From contig CM029626.1 in NCBI GenBank assembly GCA_017311315.1, positions 8,627,643-8,691,642 of the forward strand: a DNA stretch of 64,000 nucleotides. The letters are read 5' to 3'. The notes below the pieces were generated by a model. It was given only the letters and a program-made list of their open reading frames with translations. It did not search any database and had not been told where the DNA came from. A program made the position numbers and the translations under genes. Each line of letters starts with the position of its first letter. The first letter of the stretch is position 1. This DNA is from Dendrocalamus latiflorus. Taxonomy: Eukaryota; Streptophyta; Magnoliopsida; Poales; Poaceae. Below are positions 1 through 12,016 of the stretch, piece after piece.

Positions 1-1040
1 CAGGCGAGATGGTAGGTGTGTCGTGATCTGCTTGATCCGAGAGAGAAGATATCTAGAAAAAATTACAACAGTAGGAAAGTTTACGGGATTGGATCCTAGA
101 TTAATATTGCCGCATGTCTAGAGAAGGGTTCAAGTGAATGGGCTAAACGACCTGGTTTTATAGGATTTTTCTCCGGCTGCTCGGCTACAACCACTCTTCG
201 TTCCATCTGGCCCTTTTTCTTTTGTTCCCAAGGTGATGGGCCTGCATGTGATGGGTTGTGAGTAGATGGCCCTCACTTGTACACTAAAAGCTTGTTTTCG
301 CAACCGCCAGTGTAGTGCTAGCTTGGTATTGGTGTAATAAATGAAATGGGGGAAATGCTCTCTGTATTTAGATTAGCATCGCATAAAAAAATAAAAAATA
401 ATTCATGGTCATCAGATAACTATGAGTAAAGTGATATAATCTACGTAGGGTTTTAAAAACATAATTCATACCTGTCTCCTAAATTAAAGATTATGGGAGC
501 CTTGAAAAGTAGAATTTTAAATGCTCTTTTCTTAAAAATATTCGGCTTGCTAGGTACAAAAATGCTTACCCTCACTATTAATTTCTTGTATTTAGAAGTG
601 ACGAATGAAGATCGGAGGACTTCTTACCACTTCAATCGCCGGAGCGAATCATTGCAAAAGCCAAGCTTTCATGCCGTTAGGTGCGAGATAAAGATAGTCT
701 TAACTATTTCTCTGTTGCAATCTCTGATGTGGGCCATTATATGATGAAATATGATTTTGTTAAGTAATAATCTACATACTAGTACTTTCATCTAAGATAA
801 TGAAAATACGGATCGTCAAACCAGGATCCAAGAACTCACCCAGCTGCTGCCAACTTTAGCCCACAAGGCAGATTACCACTTCTATAGGACCAAAGATGGC
901 AACAGAGGAGGCAAATCATATCTTAAAAATTTTTTCGAAATATTCACTTATCCTTTGCTTTAATAGCTACAAAATTATTAAGATTTAGATAGCAACCTAC
1001 TCAAAATCTGGAGAAACTTAGAGCTGAGCCACTGCGCAAA
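1..1040. other. Intergenic, no recognised gene
   Basis: AT-rich sequence with stops in all frames. The first ~350 bases resemble a transcript tail (T-rich, ending in an ataaatgaaatg-type stretch), but no coding exon is visible upstream within the window. No terminal repeats or structural RNA were seen. Confidence 0.4.
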
Positions 1041-1042
1041 AT

Positions 1043-1450
1043 TTGCAGGTGCGGTACTACCGCTGTTGTTTCTGCGGTACTACCACAACCGGTCGGAAGA
1101 CAGAGTGGCCTAAAAACGACTCGTGTGGTCGACGCTTAGAGAACGATCGAAAACCAACATGGTCGAGTTACAACTGGAGTGGTCAGCAACCAGAGAGTGG
1201 TCGAAACCAATGTGGTCGAGATTAAAACCAACGTAGTTAAAACCAACATGGTCAAACCAACGTGGTCGATGACCAGGAGCTGCGGTCGGAAAATCAATCG
1301 TGTAGTCAATGACCCGAATAGTCGTAATACTTCAGAATATGACCAGAGTGGTCTACGACCAATGAGTGATCGAAACCAAAGATGTCGAACCAAATCGAGC
1401 CTTAACCAGTGAGGTCGACGACCAATGAATGGTCGAAAACCAAAGTGGTC
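1043..1450. repeat. Degenerate short-motif repeat block (GTGGTCG / ACCAA words)
   Basis: About 400 bases rich in recurring words such as gtggtcgaaaacca and ggtcgacgaccaatg, with scattered cggtactacc words on both sides (1050-1085, 1465-1500). The open frames here are by-products of the repeat. The gaccac/gtggtc vocabulary recalls the hairpin array of the LTR element at 11747-17135, but unit length and order are not preserved, so I infer only a possible distant relation. Confidence 0.4.
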
Positions 1451-1499
1451 GGAGAAGAGGAGTTGCGGTCCTACTGCTACACAGCCTACAGTACTACCG

Positions 1500-3380
1500 T
1501 TTCTCCCATATGAATAAGGGTTTCAGCTCAACCACAAGATCCTAAATTCACAAAACTTTTGATCGACTAAATCAAAAGCCATGAAACTTTGCACGCATGT
1601 TTCTTAAGGTCTCAAGAAGCTATTCTATTTCTAGATCAAAAAATACATGACAAAGTTAAGACCTTTTTGCAATTTAAAGTAGCGCACGCTAACTAAAAAC
1701 TAAAAACCAAATCGTTGATCAAATCTTGCTTGTGAGTAAAGATAGCCAAGATGGCTTTGAGCACATTCCCACGTGTCACAGCAAACAAGACCACCGAAGG
1801 AATCAACCCAAAAACTTTCGGATTAAGAAATCACCCAATTAGGCCAAAAACGAGCAAAAACATGGTTTCTTGAAAATCTTGCTATTAAAATGCCTAGATG
1901 ATTGGAGGTGGATCTCAAGATATTATCTCCATCTCGTTTATATCCTTGGCACAACAAGATTAAGAGAAGGGCAGAAAAGAGATCAAACTAACCGAAACAA
2001 GAGCAACTCAATCAACTAGATGAATTCAAGAAAGAGTTCAAAGAAGAGAGAAAAAACCAACTCAAAACTAGAGTAAAATCGATCAGACAAGAAGATACTC
2101 AAAAGATAGATCATAGATTGACGTACTGCTCACTTGAGATAATTGGCTTTACAGCCACTCCACTCAGGATGGCAGAGCTCTAAAGCTAGAGTACACACAC
2201 TCTCTCCAACCTATCTCCCATGGGAGGGAGGCGGAGCTAACCACCAAAAGGTTTAGCCAATCTTCTCAAACCCTAACTCTTACCTCCCCTCCCCTTATAT
2301 AGGCTCACAACCTGAACCGAATCCTAATAGATCCACTCATTAAGCCAAACCGGGGATAACTCGTTAACCCACGAAACACCGGATTTTACTCACGCACGCT
2401 TCTCCGGTATTGAACAATTTTACCAAAATGCCCTTCTATCACTTTCGATGAAACTTTCCGCTTCCTTTTCCACGAAGTATCGTCCATACTTCACCATCTT
2501 GCACGTGGCTCCTGATGACTTACCGTCAAGCCTTTCATGCGTCCGGATCCCACCAAACCGTTCTCGCTGCAAACGACACAAGTTACTTGGCTCACCACAT
2601 GTTTCTTCTCGCACATGACAGCACTCGGCTTCCTTGACCATCTGGACCTCAACTTCTCCTTGAGCCTAGTCCCGGTCCACCTTGCCATTGCCCGTCATGT
2701 CCACCACTGGTAGCTCTCGCTCTGGTTCCTCGTCGTCCCGGCTTGCAATCACCCCGTAAGCCTCAGTCATCTTCAACATCTCCCTGGCCATTCTGGACGT
2801 CAGCACCACCTTGTGCCTAGAACTAGTCTTACTACGCTTCACCATGACCTAGCTCAAAAGTCCTGCAACTAACACAAACAAGCAAACCGTCACGTAGCAC
2901 CACACAATACACAAAGATATCAATTTGCGCAATTCATCCATACAATGCACAATGTAAAATGTATGCACCCAAATTACTGATCCTAAACGTAGGACCAAAC
3001 AATAAATCAATGTGCACACTAGCAACAACACCCAGATCAAACCATGACCAAAACCCTAAGAATTTCAGAGAACAACCTCAAACCACCGAGAGAAGCTAGT
3101 CTGACCGCTAAGCACAAGCCAGTCTGATCACTGGCTGGTCTGACATTAGTACCTTTGGACTATCTTTTCAGACTACTCAGCAAAAGGTCGTTTGGACCAC
3201 CCAACTACAAAGTCGTAAACTTCGAATACTCCAATATTCGCAGTCCAGATAAACTCGTGAGCCACGAAGTCATTAGACAAAATACGATCTTTTACAAATT
3301 TCTCAAAAACCAAACTCAAACTTCACAAAAACTTTAATCTAAAAATCAATTACTCATCACAGCCAAAAGGCGACATCCAC
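1500..3380. other. Probable transposon-derived spacer, unclassified
   Basis: No credible gene. The stretch 2160-2850 has features of a transcript leader or LTR, read on either strand: a 'ccccttatatagg' TATA-like word near 2290 and GC-rich sequence without a long sensible frame. At 3090-3150 the word agtctga(c/t) recurs in short imperfect repeats. I could not find matching termini or a target-site duplication. Confidence 0.3.
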
Positions 3381-4637
3381 ATGGTCTTAACTTTCCGTGC
3401 TCACTTATCTGTGACGACGACGGGATAAGGAACTCGATTCGGCATCTTCACATCACCTACTGCAACTTCCATCCCAAGGTTGGGTCTATTGGCTGCATGG
3501 CAAGCTTGACGAGGCTGCATCCGGATGCGGTGCGCCTCACCGACGGCGAGTTGGGCAGCTTTCTCTCCAATTCCTTGGCTCTGGAGCGGTTGGAACTCCT
3601 CAAATGTGGGCAGATTGTTTGCCTCAAGATACCTTGCCTGTTCCGGTAGCTAGTTTGCTACAGGCTGTCAGGCTGTCAGGCTGCAGGTGATAGAGAGCAA
3701 TGTTCCAAACCTCCCTACTTGTTGCTTGGAAGGTCCCCTTGTAGAGCTCTCATTTGGAGATTACTCATCGCAAGTGAAGGATCTACGAATGCTGTTCTCA
3801 AATGATCCTGATATCCTATTCCTAGGTTATGCTCGCACCAAGCTTCCGTCGGGTGCGCCCAACCTTGAAAGCCCTTTCATATATTCGCCTGATGAGGTAC
3901 GCATATATCATATATGTACACTCTGAAACTTCAGATTACTAGTGACGCATTGGAACATGGTTTATTTGAGGCATCTCTCTTTCTTTTCAGACAGACAATA
4001 CACCCATGGTGCCAGACAACTTCCTCCACCTCAAATACCTGAATATTTACCTTCTTGAAGCTTTCCCAGCCTTTGATTATTTGTCTCTGTTTTCTTTTCT
4101 CCATGCTCCTCCAGCCTTGGAAACTTTCATCTTACGGGTAGGTAATTGTTCATCTTGCAAACCTATTTAGCAGCAGTATCTATGTATACAGTGAATTCAC
4201 TAAAGTATTAGCTGTTGTCCGTTTTATTTCAGACGTCCTATATGTCATTGCTAGAGAACACGACATTAATACCCATCCTATGCAGGTGGCGCGGTATAAA
4301 ACGAGGAATCATCCGAGTCTTGGAAATTTCTGCGGAGATTCGGCAATACATCTGAGGCTGATGCCTGAACATCGCCATGACAGCCTCAAGAATGTGAGGA
4401 TCCATGACTTCTCCGCAAAGAGCACGGTTGAGCTAACATGCCACATTCTCGAGAATATACTGTCGCTTGAGCGCCTTACACTGGACACCACCAATGGTCG
4501 TTTTGACAGGTGTTCTGTCTGTAAGAGCGGCCACTGCTTCCCCATTTACACGACGATCTAAAGGAGATTTAACCAACCATCTAAGCTAGACGCATTACCA
4601 TGTTCATGGGCATGGAAATACTGGCAGATGATACATC

Positions 4638-5410
4638 TGTTAGAGTATTTGGGCTACCAACTTAAATGGCCCAAATAATAATTCTCATAAATCACAAAGT
4701 CCAACTCATACATGACAAATGGTGGAACTAATAGTCCTATATTGCTCACCAAAAGAGAGTCACACCCATTTATAAGGGAGAGTTGATATGGCTATGGTGA
4801 AGATAGGCAAAGGGAGACTATACGTGTGTACTTGCTTGCCGCTGCCTGCGCATAAATGGTACTATGATTTTGGGCCTGGCTACTTGCACAGGCGTAGCTT
4901 CTTTTTACACCTTGCACAAGTTTTTTAAAAAACTTGCACTTGGGCAACTTCTTTTTACACCTTGCACAAGTTTTTTTAAAAAACTTGCACTTGGGCCTGG
5001 CTACTTGCATAGGCGTAGCTTCTTTTTACACCTTGCATAAGTTTTTTTTTAAAAAACTTGCACTTGTAACTGATTTTTGCATTGATGACGCATGTAGTAA
5101 TGCATGCATTACAACACAATAAATTGTATTTAATATGTCAATTATTGGTTCATGTCTTAATAGAGAGGAGGTGACCAGAAAAGCATAGTCTTCTACTTTC
5201 TCCCTCTCATTCTTCTCACTTTCTTGCACTGAGCTGCTTTGGGTTTCCTGTTCCTTCACTGATGTGCACCTGCATTGGAAGAGTAGTGTCTTCGAAACTG
5301 TCGTCACTCGGGTCCTGCACCGGAAGGGCCGAATAAGGTTTTTGGAAAGTGCTTCGTGCGGCTGCTTGCTGCTTCCTGCAATCCTCCTACTGATCCCAGT
5401 ACTCGCTGTG
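4638..5410. mobile_element. Possible solo LTR or insertion splitting the F-box pseudogene
   Basis: The FBD reading frame ends at 4561 and its natural C-terminal extension is found only at 5590, so foreign DNA lies between. The insert has an LTR-like left end (tgttagagtatttgggc at 4638) followed by a 'catttataagggagag' promoter-like word near 4770. I could not identify the right end or a target-site duplication, so the limits are approximate. Confidence 0.35.
4880..5065. repeat. Tandem repeat with internal A/T-centred palindrome
   Basis: Three copies of a unit containing cttctttttacaccttgcacaag, then a run of T, then a run of A, then cttgcacttgg. Each unit holds a near-perfect inverted repeat (gcacaagtttttt / aaaaaacttgc) that could fold as a hairpin. 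The copies differ mainly in the length of the T run (about 6, 7 and 9), as expected from slippage. No coding function is apparent. Confidence 0.75.
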
Positions 5411-5684
5411 AGTGAAATGCCATTTTTACTTTCTGAGTTATCTGATATATGCAAGATTATTATATTATTGTTCTTATTGTTTGGTAATCTATTGAGAACC
5501 TATAGTACACATTTATTTGCAATCTGCAAATTTACATTTCCTTCTATTTATCGGTTTCAATTATTCATTAAAGTGCATTGTTTTCTAGCAACATCAAGGG
5601 GAAAGTTCCCTCGACTGTAAAGTTGGAAGTACTGAAGCCTTGCAAACGGTGGCATGCGCCCGAACGCACACTTCCCTCCTAAGT

Positions 5685-7507
5685 AATCACAATGTTGCTA
5701 TTTTTAATTGTGTAATAGGCTCTCTCTCTCTCTATATATAGGAAAAATACCTTTTACTCCCAGGTGTATATAGTGCCCCTGTTATTTATACTATATATAT
5801 ACACACACATACATACACACACTATTGGTTTCTTGCAGTTTACCCTGTGGATTTGAATGGGCTCGAAGTGACCGTACCTGCATGATCATGACGCGAGGTA
5901 TGTATAATGCCTAAATCCTAATTACTAATAGAGTAATATGCCGTCTCGTTCGACTCGATCATCAAGCATTGACGTTACGTGGCACCATCCACAATTGTAA
6001 AACTAGATGAGCAGAAATGTATGATAAAAAGTTTCAGATTGTTATCATATGCGCATCATACATATGTACATTAATAGCAGGCACTAAATTCTAACGAACA
6101 AGTGGCATATGATTAGAGTTACGCGAGGAGTGGGTACTTGTGTTCATGATAGTGCCTGCCCAGCAACTCATTAGTTTTCCCGTTTCTTCGCAATGCATCA
6201 GAGCACATAAGCGAAGAGCACTCGTACCTTTGTTTTCCTGGGAATGTCGAGTTGGAACAAGCAGGTCCTTGATGGCAGTTATCATGTACGTAAATCTATT
6301 TTTTTCAGCTAGCTTTGTGCGTGTCGGGTGGTTAGGTTTCACGTTGGTTGAAGCTTTTGCTGGGATATGAGATAGACTACGTTAGCGTAAATTAAAATTT
6401 CTATCATGTAAAATAAAAAACCATAAGAGTAAAAGACCATAAATCATTACTACTAGAAGCGCAATGCAGCGAAAGGAGAGTTAAAGTAGTCCGATTCAAC
6501 GTAGCTTGCGTCGGTATAGTGCAATTAGTCGATCATCTAACAGATTTGAATAGCAATCCTCGGAAGCTTATCGTCCTCCAGCGGTAATCGATCCCCATAA
6601 GCCGATTGCCTTCTCCTCGGATCATCCTGATCAACTCCGTAGTCATAGCAACACCTCTACTAAAGTCCATAATCTAAGGATGGAACACCGTGCGTCGGAG
6701 TGCTAGCACTAACGTGCACAATAGGACCTTCGAAAGGAGGCAGCTAGGGTTTCAGGTGAGTAGTGTGTTCTCTCTATTCCATAGCCTTATGCACCCCTTA
6801 TATAGATCCTCAAGTGGGATTATTTTCCAACACGAGTAGAGCTCGTATTTCACTCGGAGAGACTTCGACTGAATCCTTATTCAACACGAGTAAAGATTGT
6901 ATTCGACTCGGAGTCTATCATCCAGACCTTTACTGTTCTAACATGTTAAGTGTGTGACCCTGTAAGTTCATACATACTTGGTTGTAACTCGAAAACACCT
7001 TTTCAATCATTGGTTGGTAGCGACATCTAGCAGGACATATCGATCCCCAAATATACATAAAGATCAACCTAGATAAATTTTATGTAATATGATCTACAAC
7101 CAGGTTTGCTGGTGAGGCGGCAGGCACCTGCCGCCGGCGGTCTCGCCGCGTGTCATCTCGCCGGCACAACCGCCCGTCCACTGGAAGGCAGAAGTGTTAT
7201 TTTTGCAAATACGGTGCATAACTGGCTAGTTTTGTAAATACAGTACGCAACAGTGTCAAATCTGACTTTAACTCGTTTACAATCATTGCTTAGTACAATC
7301 GGTGTACCACCAGATTGCTGTGGATTTTCTAAGAATCCATCACGACGGTTGCATTGCACGCTCGCCGGATTCGCTCCTGTTTTAAGGCAGCTCACGCGGG
7401 ACTCGCCCTCACCCAACCGAGTCCCCAACCCAACCCGGCGACTGGTTCCAAAACTGACTGGAGTCTCCGCCGGGCAGAGACCCCGTCAAAAGTCAAGCCC
7501 TGTGCCA
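5685..7507. other. Intergenic; likely LTR-type remnant at ~6480-7080
   Basis: Dinucleotide TA and CA tracts occur near 5735-5820. The stretch ~6480-7080 has the texture of a retrotransposon LTR in reverse, with repeated 'aacacgagta..gctcgtatttcactcgga' words at 6828-6920 and 'ccccttatatagatcc' near 6795, but no partner LTR is visible. 7100-7507 is GC-rich and would be the native upstream region of the b561 gene, into which the element at 7517 inserted. Confidence 0.3.
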
Positions 7508-7516
7508 CCCCGCGCC

Positions 7517-9160
7517 GAGTTTTTTTGCTATTTTAGTACCCTTGAAAGCGGGCTTCTCTAAAATAGTACCGATACCGCGGGCTTCTCTAAAACGGTACTG
7601 TTAATGATCTATCTACTCCATAATAGTACTCCACTTTATTTTCTTTTTCTTTTCTGATTTTTACTCCCTAAACTACCTAAAGTACCCCTCCTAATTTGAT
7701 TTCGATCTAATCAAATCGTTTCAACAACCAGCAGACGGTGCCGACAGTTCACCGCCATGCGGAACTTCGCCGTCGCGTCGGCCGCCAGCAGCCGCCGCGC
7801 GCACGTCACGGCCCTCCATATATGCGCGCACAGCGATTGGAACGACGAGATCTCTTTCACGTTCCCTGTGACGCTCCCTGTCCTTGTCCTTTTCTCTTTC
7901 TCTGTCTTTATTCCTAGATTTCGACAATCCATCTTCACGTGAATGTGTATCGCCCTGGAGACATGATGATTTTATTTGAGCTCACCAACACAGAGACTCA
8001 AGATCGGCACAAAAAAGTAGAGTTCTTTGAATGAGATAACATAAAAATATGGAACAAGTGCAAGATGCTCCAAGTACATGTGCATTGCAAGCAACAAAAA
8101 GAGGAAAGACCTGCTGTTAGTGTATCCCTGCACACGAGATTTTGGTTAATGATCAAGCAGCCTGGAGGGTTACATCAACTGGCAGGTGTATGCTTAAGGA
8201 ACTGTAGATGCACATTTATAGCACATAATAAAGTTGCAATTGCTTATTCAAGCAGTTAAAAAACAACGTTCTACAGTGAACCTTGGTGTGTTAAAATTGT
8301 ATGACTTTGATATGTTATAAAACTGCAGATGAATTCAACTTTGTTTAACAACAAAACATTCAAAGTCAATCAGCACATCCACACCATGAAAAGGAGACTA
8401 AGCAATGCTTATTATCCTCCCATTGCAATGGATCTATCAGCATCGGTCAAACCCCTTTTTCCATAAACCACATAGCACTCAGTCTCACTAGAACCAAATC
8501 AGCCCATATACACCTGAACGAAACAAGCACAAAGTTGAACCAATTTATCCATAAACCTATTACTGTTGCTCCCACTCAAATCAACTCATCCACAAAGCAG
8601 AAACTAAACCTTCCTTCCATGCATCAATTCCACAACCTGCTGCTCACGCCAATCAAATTGGCGAATGAACCTAGTATACATCAAGCGAAAGCAATCCAAA
8701 GGGTCAATCGAATCTTACACAAGCAGCACAGACATCGAGATCAAAACCAAGTAATCTGGGAAATTCCCTCCCCAAGGGACTCTCGGCTACCGGATCAAGC
8801 CAGCCGCATCTGCATCAAACGAACCGATCGAACCCCCAACAGCTTCGCCACCGAATTCGCCACCGGTGAGTTTTTTTCGCTGCTGGCGGCCGACGCGACG
8901 GCGAAGTTCCGCATGGCGGTGAACTGCCGGCACCGTCTGCTGGTTGTTGAAACGATTTGATTAGATCGAAATCAAATTAGGAGGGGTACTTTAGGTAGTT
9001 TAGGGAGTAAAGATCAGAAAAGAAAAAGAAAATAAAGTGGAGTACTATTATGGAGTAGATAGATCATTAACAGTACCATTTTAGAGAAACCCACGGTATC
9101 GGTACTATTTTAGAGAAACCCGCTTTCGAGGGTACTAAAATAGCAAAAAAAAAAAAACTC
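7517..9160. mobile_element. Non-autonomous Mutator-like element (Pack-MULE type)
   Basis: The left end (7517-7792, starting GAGTTTTTTTGCTATTTTAG) and the right end (8879-9160) are long near-identical inverted repeats of about 280 bp. They are flanked by an exact 9-bp duplication, CCCCGCGCC, at 7508-7516 and 9161-9169. Long terminal inverted repeats plus a 9-bp duplication are diagnostic of MULEs. No transposase is encoded. The interior on the minus strand looks like a captured piece of a gene: a leader-like exon (8880 down to ~8520), an AT-rich intron-like stretch, an acceptor near 7953, and an open frame rich in Arg/Asp/Glu/Lys (see separate entry). The right end lies 354 bp upstream of the b561 gene start. 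Confidence 0.92.
7795..7952 (-). pseudogene. Captured exon fragment rich in Arg-Asp/Arg-Glu
   Basis: Inside the Pack-MULE-like element, the minus strand shows a splice-acceptor-like ctccag followed by an open frame reading DTHSREDG, then SKSRNKDREREKDKDRERH and further RE/RD repeats. The frame then runs out of homology into the left terminal repeat. RD/RE-rich tails of this kind are common in spliceosomal and SR-like proteins, but the composition alone does not name the donor gene. I see no start codon in frame just upstream. I therefore read it as a captured exon rather than a functional gene. Confidence 0.5.
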
Positions 9161-9228
9161 CCCCGCGCCCACACCTCTCCACCGGCCGCTCCGCCATCTC
9201 CCTCGCGCCCGCGACCAACCACTCCCCC

Positions 9229-9256
9229 GCCACTCCCACTCCCACTCCCACTCCGC
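9229..9256 (+). repeat. CT-rich microsatellite in the b561 gene leader region
   Basis: Short cactcccactccc-type pyrimidine repeat about 270 bp upstream of the b561 start codon. CT-rich tracts of this kind are common in 5' leaders of plant genes, so it may lie in the transcribed leader. Confidence 0.5.
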
Positions 9257-9513
9257 TCCTTATTACCGGGCGCGCCGCGCCCACTCCACCTCAAAACGCC
9301 CGTAAGATTCACCGATTTCACCATTTCAGCCGCTTCCGCGGCTGTCTCACGCTCCGCGCCACCCACCGCTCACCCCCTTCCTTTCCCCACCACACCCACC
9401 AGCTCAAGTACTCTCATCACTCGCGGTCACGGACACCAACTGTCCTGCACCAACCCGGGGGCTCTTCCCACGCAGCATTCCCCGTCCTCGCAGCTGAGCT
9501 GCTAAAAGAATCC

Positions 9514-10931
9514 ATGGACGTGCTGGTGGCCGTCGTCCTCGTGCTGCTCCCGCTCCTGTTCGCGCCGTCGGCGTCTGCGGCGGGCGGAGAGGGCTGCTCG
9601 GCCGAGGCGTTCTCGGCCAACCGCGCCTACGCGGCCTGCAGCGACCTGCCCCACCTCGGCGCGTCCGTGCACTGGACCTACGACCGCGCGGCGGCCGAGC
9701 TGTCCGTCGCGTTCGTCGCCGCGCCCGCCGCGCCGGGCGGGTGGGTAGCGTGGGCGCTCAACCCCGCCGGGGAGGGCATGCCGGGAGCCCAGGCGCTCGT
9801 CGCTGTGCCGTCGTCGTCCGGCGGGGGCACTTGGGCCGTGCAGACGTACAACATCTCCGGGTACGCGCTCGGCGAGCCCGGGCCCATCGCCTTCCCGGCG
9901 TCGGACCTCGCCGCCGAGCTCGGCGGCGACGGCCGCGTCAGGGTCTTCGGGAGGCTGAAGCTGGGCCACGGCGCGGGCGTGCTGAACCAGGTGTGGCAGG
10001 TAGGGTCCGCCGTCTCCGGCGGCAGCCCCGCGCCCCACGCCATGGGCGGCGACAACCTCGCCGCCAAGGCGAAGCTGGACCTGCTGAGGGAGACCACCGC
10101 CGCCGCCTCCACCGGAGGCGACAGCCTTGGCAAGAAGCGCAATGTGAGTTCTCTCATCATCATTTCTTGGCTGCACAAAGAACCCACCTGGAATTGGAAT
10201 CAAACACCTCACTAAAGCATTCTCATTTTTGGATGCGAAGATTCATGGAGTCCTGAACGCTGTGAGCTGGGGCATTCTGCTGCCCATGGGAGCCATCTTT
10301 GCAAGATACCTCAAGACATTCAAATCGGCAGACCCTGCGTGGTTCTACCTCCATGTCACCTGCCAGCTGATCGGCTACGTCGTCGGAGTCTCCGGCTGGG
10401 CCACCGGCATCAACCTCGGCAAGGAGTCCAAGGGAGTCACCTACACTCTTCACCGTAACATCGGCATCACAGTCTTTGCTCTTGGCACCCTACAAGTAAG
10501 CATTGTAGATTTGAACTTTCTCTCTGCGTCATGCATCAAGATCTTTAAATCTTCGTTGCTGTTGATAGCTCAATTCTGCGTTTGCTCGTGTCAATCTCAC
10601 TGAATCATCGTTTTGCTCCAATTGCATTCAGATTTTTGCGCTGTTCCTTAGGCCCAAGAAGGACCACAAGTACCGGCTCTACTGGAACATGTACCACCAC
10701 TCCGTCGGGTACACCGTCATCATACTGGGCATCATCAACATCTTCAAAGGCATGACCATCCTCGACATCGAGCAGCGGTGGAAGACCGGCTACATCGCCG
10801 TCATCTGCGTGCTAGGCGGCGTTGCGGTGATCCTGGAGGCTGTCACATGGAGCATGGTCGTCAAGAGGCGCAAGGCGGAGAACAAGACCTTCAACAGCGG
10901 CTCCAATGGCCACCTGCCGCACGCCGTGTGA
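9514..10931 (+). CDS. DOMON domain plus cytochrome b561 membrane protein
   Basis: Three exons: 9514-10143, 10241-10495 and 10632-10931. All introns are GT-AG and phase 0, giving 394 aa. Residues 1-23 are a signal peptide. A DOMON domain covers about 45-165 (conserved GWVAWALNP; Met89 and His152 are candidate haem contacts by analogy with AIR12). A cytochrome b561 core runs from about 211 to 370, with several membrane helices and four ligand-type histidines at 212, 248, 281 and 317. The family (CYBDOM proteins) is thought to pass electrons across the plasma membrane, using ascorbate on the cytosolic side and a b-type haem in the extracellular DOMON domain; the substrate here is unknown. The tail is basic and hydrophilic. 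Exon 1 is extremely GC-rich, as is typical of grass genes. The start at 9514 is the first ATG and directly precedes the hydrophobic leader. A MULE ends 354 bp upstream. No lesion is visible. Confidence 0.93.
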
Positions 10932-11746
10932 ATTTCAGGCTCTCTACCTTCGATTATCCATCGTGGTGTGTATCGGGGCAGATAGGCTTAGGATATCTCG
11001 TGATTTTTGCCCGCCTATTTTTGTACCGTAAGTACATGTGTGTGTACATTATACTGAAGATTAAGTTGTAGTGAGCATGTTTTGTGAGAACTTGGTTTGC
11101 ATGAAGTGTTCCATCAGCGATAATAACACATAGAATGCCACCAGCTTCCTACTTTCTAGGTTCCAGAAGGGGTGTGCAGTGTGCAAGCAAGATCGCAGGC
11201 TCGAGGTGCCGCTCGCGTCTTTGTCCGGTAGGATTCGCACTGATCATGCACTTGGCGTTGAGACCCCACCATCGCGAAGGCCACTTTTGCTAAAGTTGGG
11301 CGATCTGTTCCTGGTGGACCATGGCTGGTGAAGTAGAAAGGAGGATAATAGAAGAACTTCCAAGACAACAGTCACATAGCAATTACTTGCACTCTTGGTA
11401 AGCACTCGAATATTGCAAGTGTCTATTTCAGAAATTTGTTTCCATCGGATAGCATCGGGCAAGAAAGGCTTTCTAGTCATCTAGAGTAGCACCGCAGAAG
11501 ATAATGCAAAGAGCAAGATGATCTTTCTAGAAAGGAATGACATAATTCATGTTGTTTAATCTGTCGTTGTTGTATATTCTTCTTTTAAGGATTGCTCTTA
11601 AAAAGAAAAGGCACAAAGATTGCAAAGCATCTTTTTGTACCTTCAATTGGAAGGGGAAGAATATTTGATTTGGTGCACTTTACATTTTTTTTTAAAAAAA
11701 AGATAAAACAAGAGAATTTCCTTTACTCGCAATTCAACATTATATA
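10932..11746. other. 3' region of the b561 gene and spacer
   Basis: The first ~150 bases probably hold the 3' untranslated region (T-rich, ending near the tgtgtgtacattat stretch at 11040). The remainder is spacer without a recognisable frame. The sequence just before 11747 is AT-rich (tatata at 11741-11746), the apparent target of the LTR element. Confidence 0.4.
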
Positions 11747-12016
11747 TGTTGTAGCAAGGGTGGCCCAACCCCTATGACTAAGCCTTGCAACTGGCCTAAT
11801 ATATAATAGGCCTAATAATATAAAAGAATGTACTAATATGCCCTTATATTTTGTAATTATTAAGGGGTACGATGAGAATTTTTCATCCTACCCCACCCAT
11901 GTATATAAACCACCAAGAGGGGTATGAAGAGGCCAAATCCCCTCATTCTTACTCACTAGCTTTCTTAGTGCTATGTCTCCTATATAGAAAGATACATTGT
12001 ACCCACTACTACAACA
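11747..12016 (+). repeat. Left LTR of the repeat-filled element
   Basis: 270 bp, TG...CA with 7-bp terminal inverted repeats (TGTTGTA/TACAACA). It contains catgtatataaacc, a good TATA-box candidate, at 11898-11911, about 25-30 bases upstream of a plausible transcription start. It aligns over its whole length with 16851-17135. Confidence 0.88.

Larger units (their letters stand above)
3385..5684 (+). pseudogene. F-box/LRR/FBD-type protein pseudogene
   Basis: Pieces of a grass F-box protein with leucine-rich repeats and an FBD domain can be read in order. Piece one is 3390-3650 (LRR: RNSIRHLHITYCNF, LALERLELLKCGQIV), ending in an in-frame TAG at 3648. Piece two is 3687-3896 (VIESNVPNL ... ESPFIYSPDE, then a GT donor). 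Piece three is 3991-4137 (FLHLKYLNIYL ... ALETFILR). Piece four is 4286-4561 (FBD domain: LMPEHRHDSLKNVRI, VELTCHILEN). The usual C-terminus (GKVPSTVKLEVLKPC) resurfaces at 5590-5684 after about 1 kb of unrelated repetitive DNA. Such proteins are SCF ubiquitin-ligase substrate receptors. The N-terminal F-box itself is not found, the first piece has a premature stop, and the C-terminus is split, so I call it a pseudogene. An unusual splice form is the alternative. Confidence 0.7.

Noticed and set aside
9502..10212. Minus-strand and other-frame open frames over b561 exon 1
   Set aside because: Very GC-rich exons keep all frames open; only the + frame shows a signal peptide, DOMON motifs and correct splicing.
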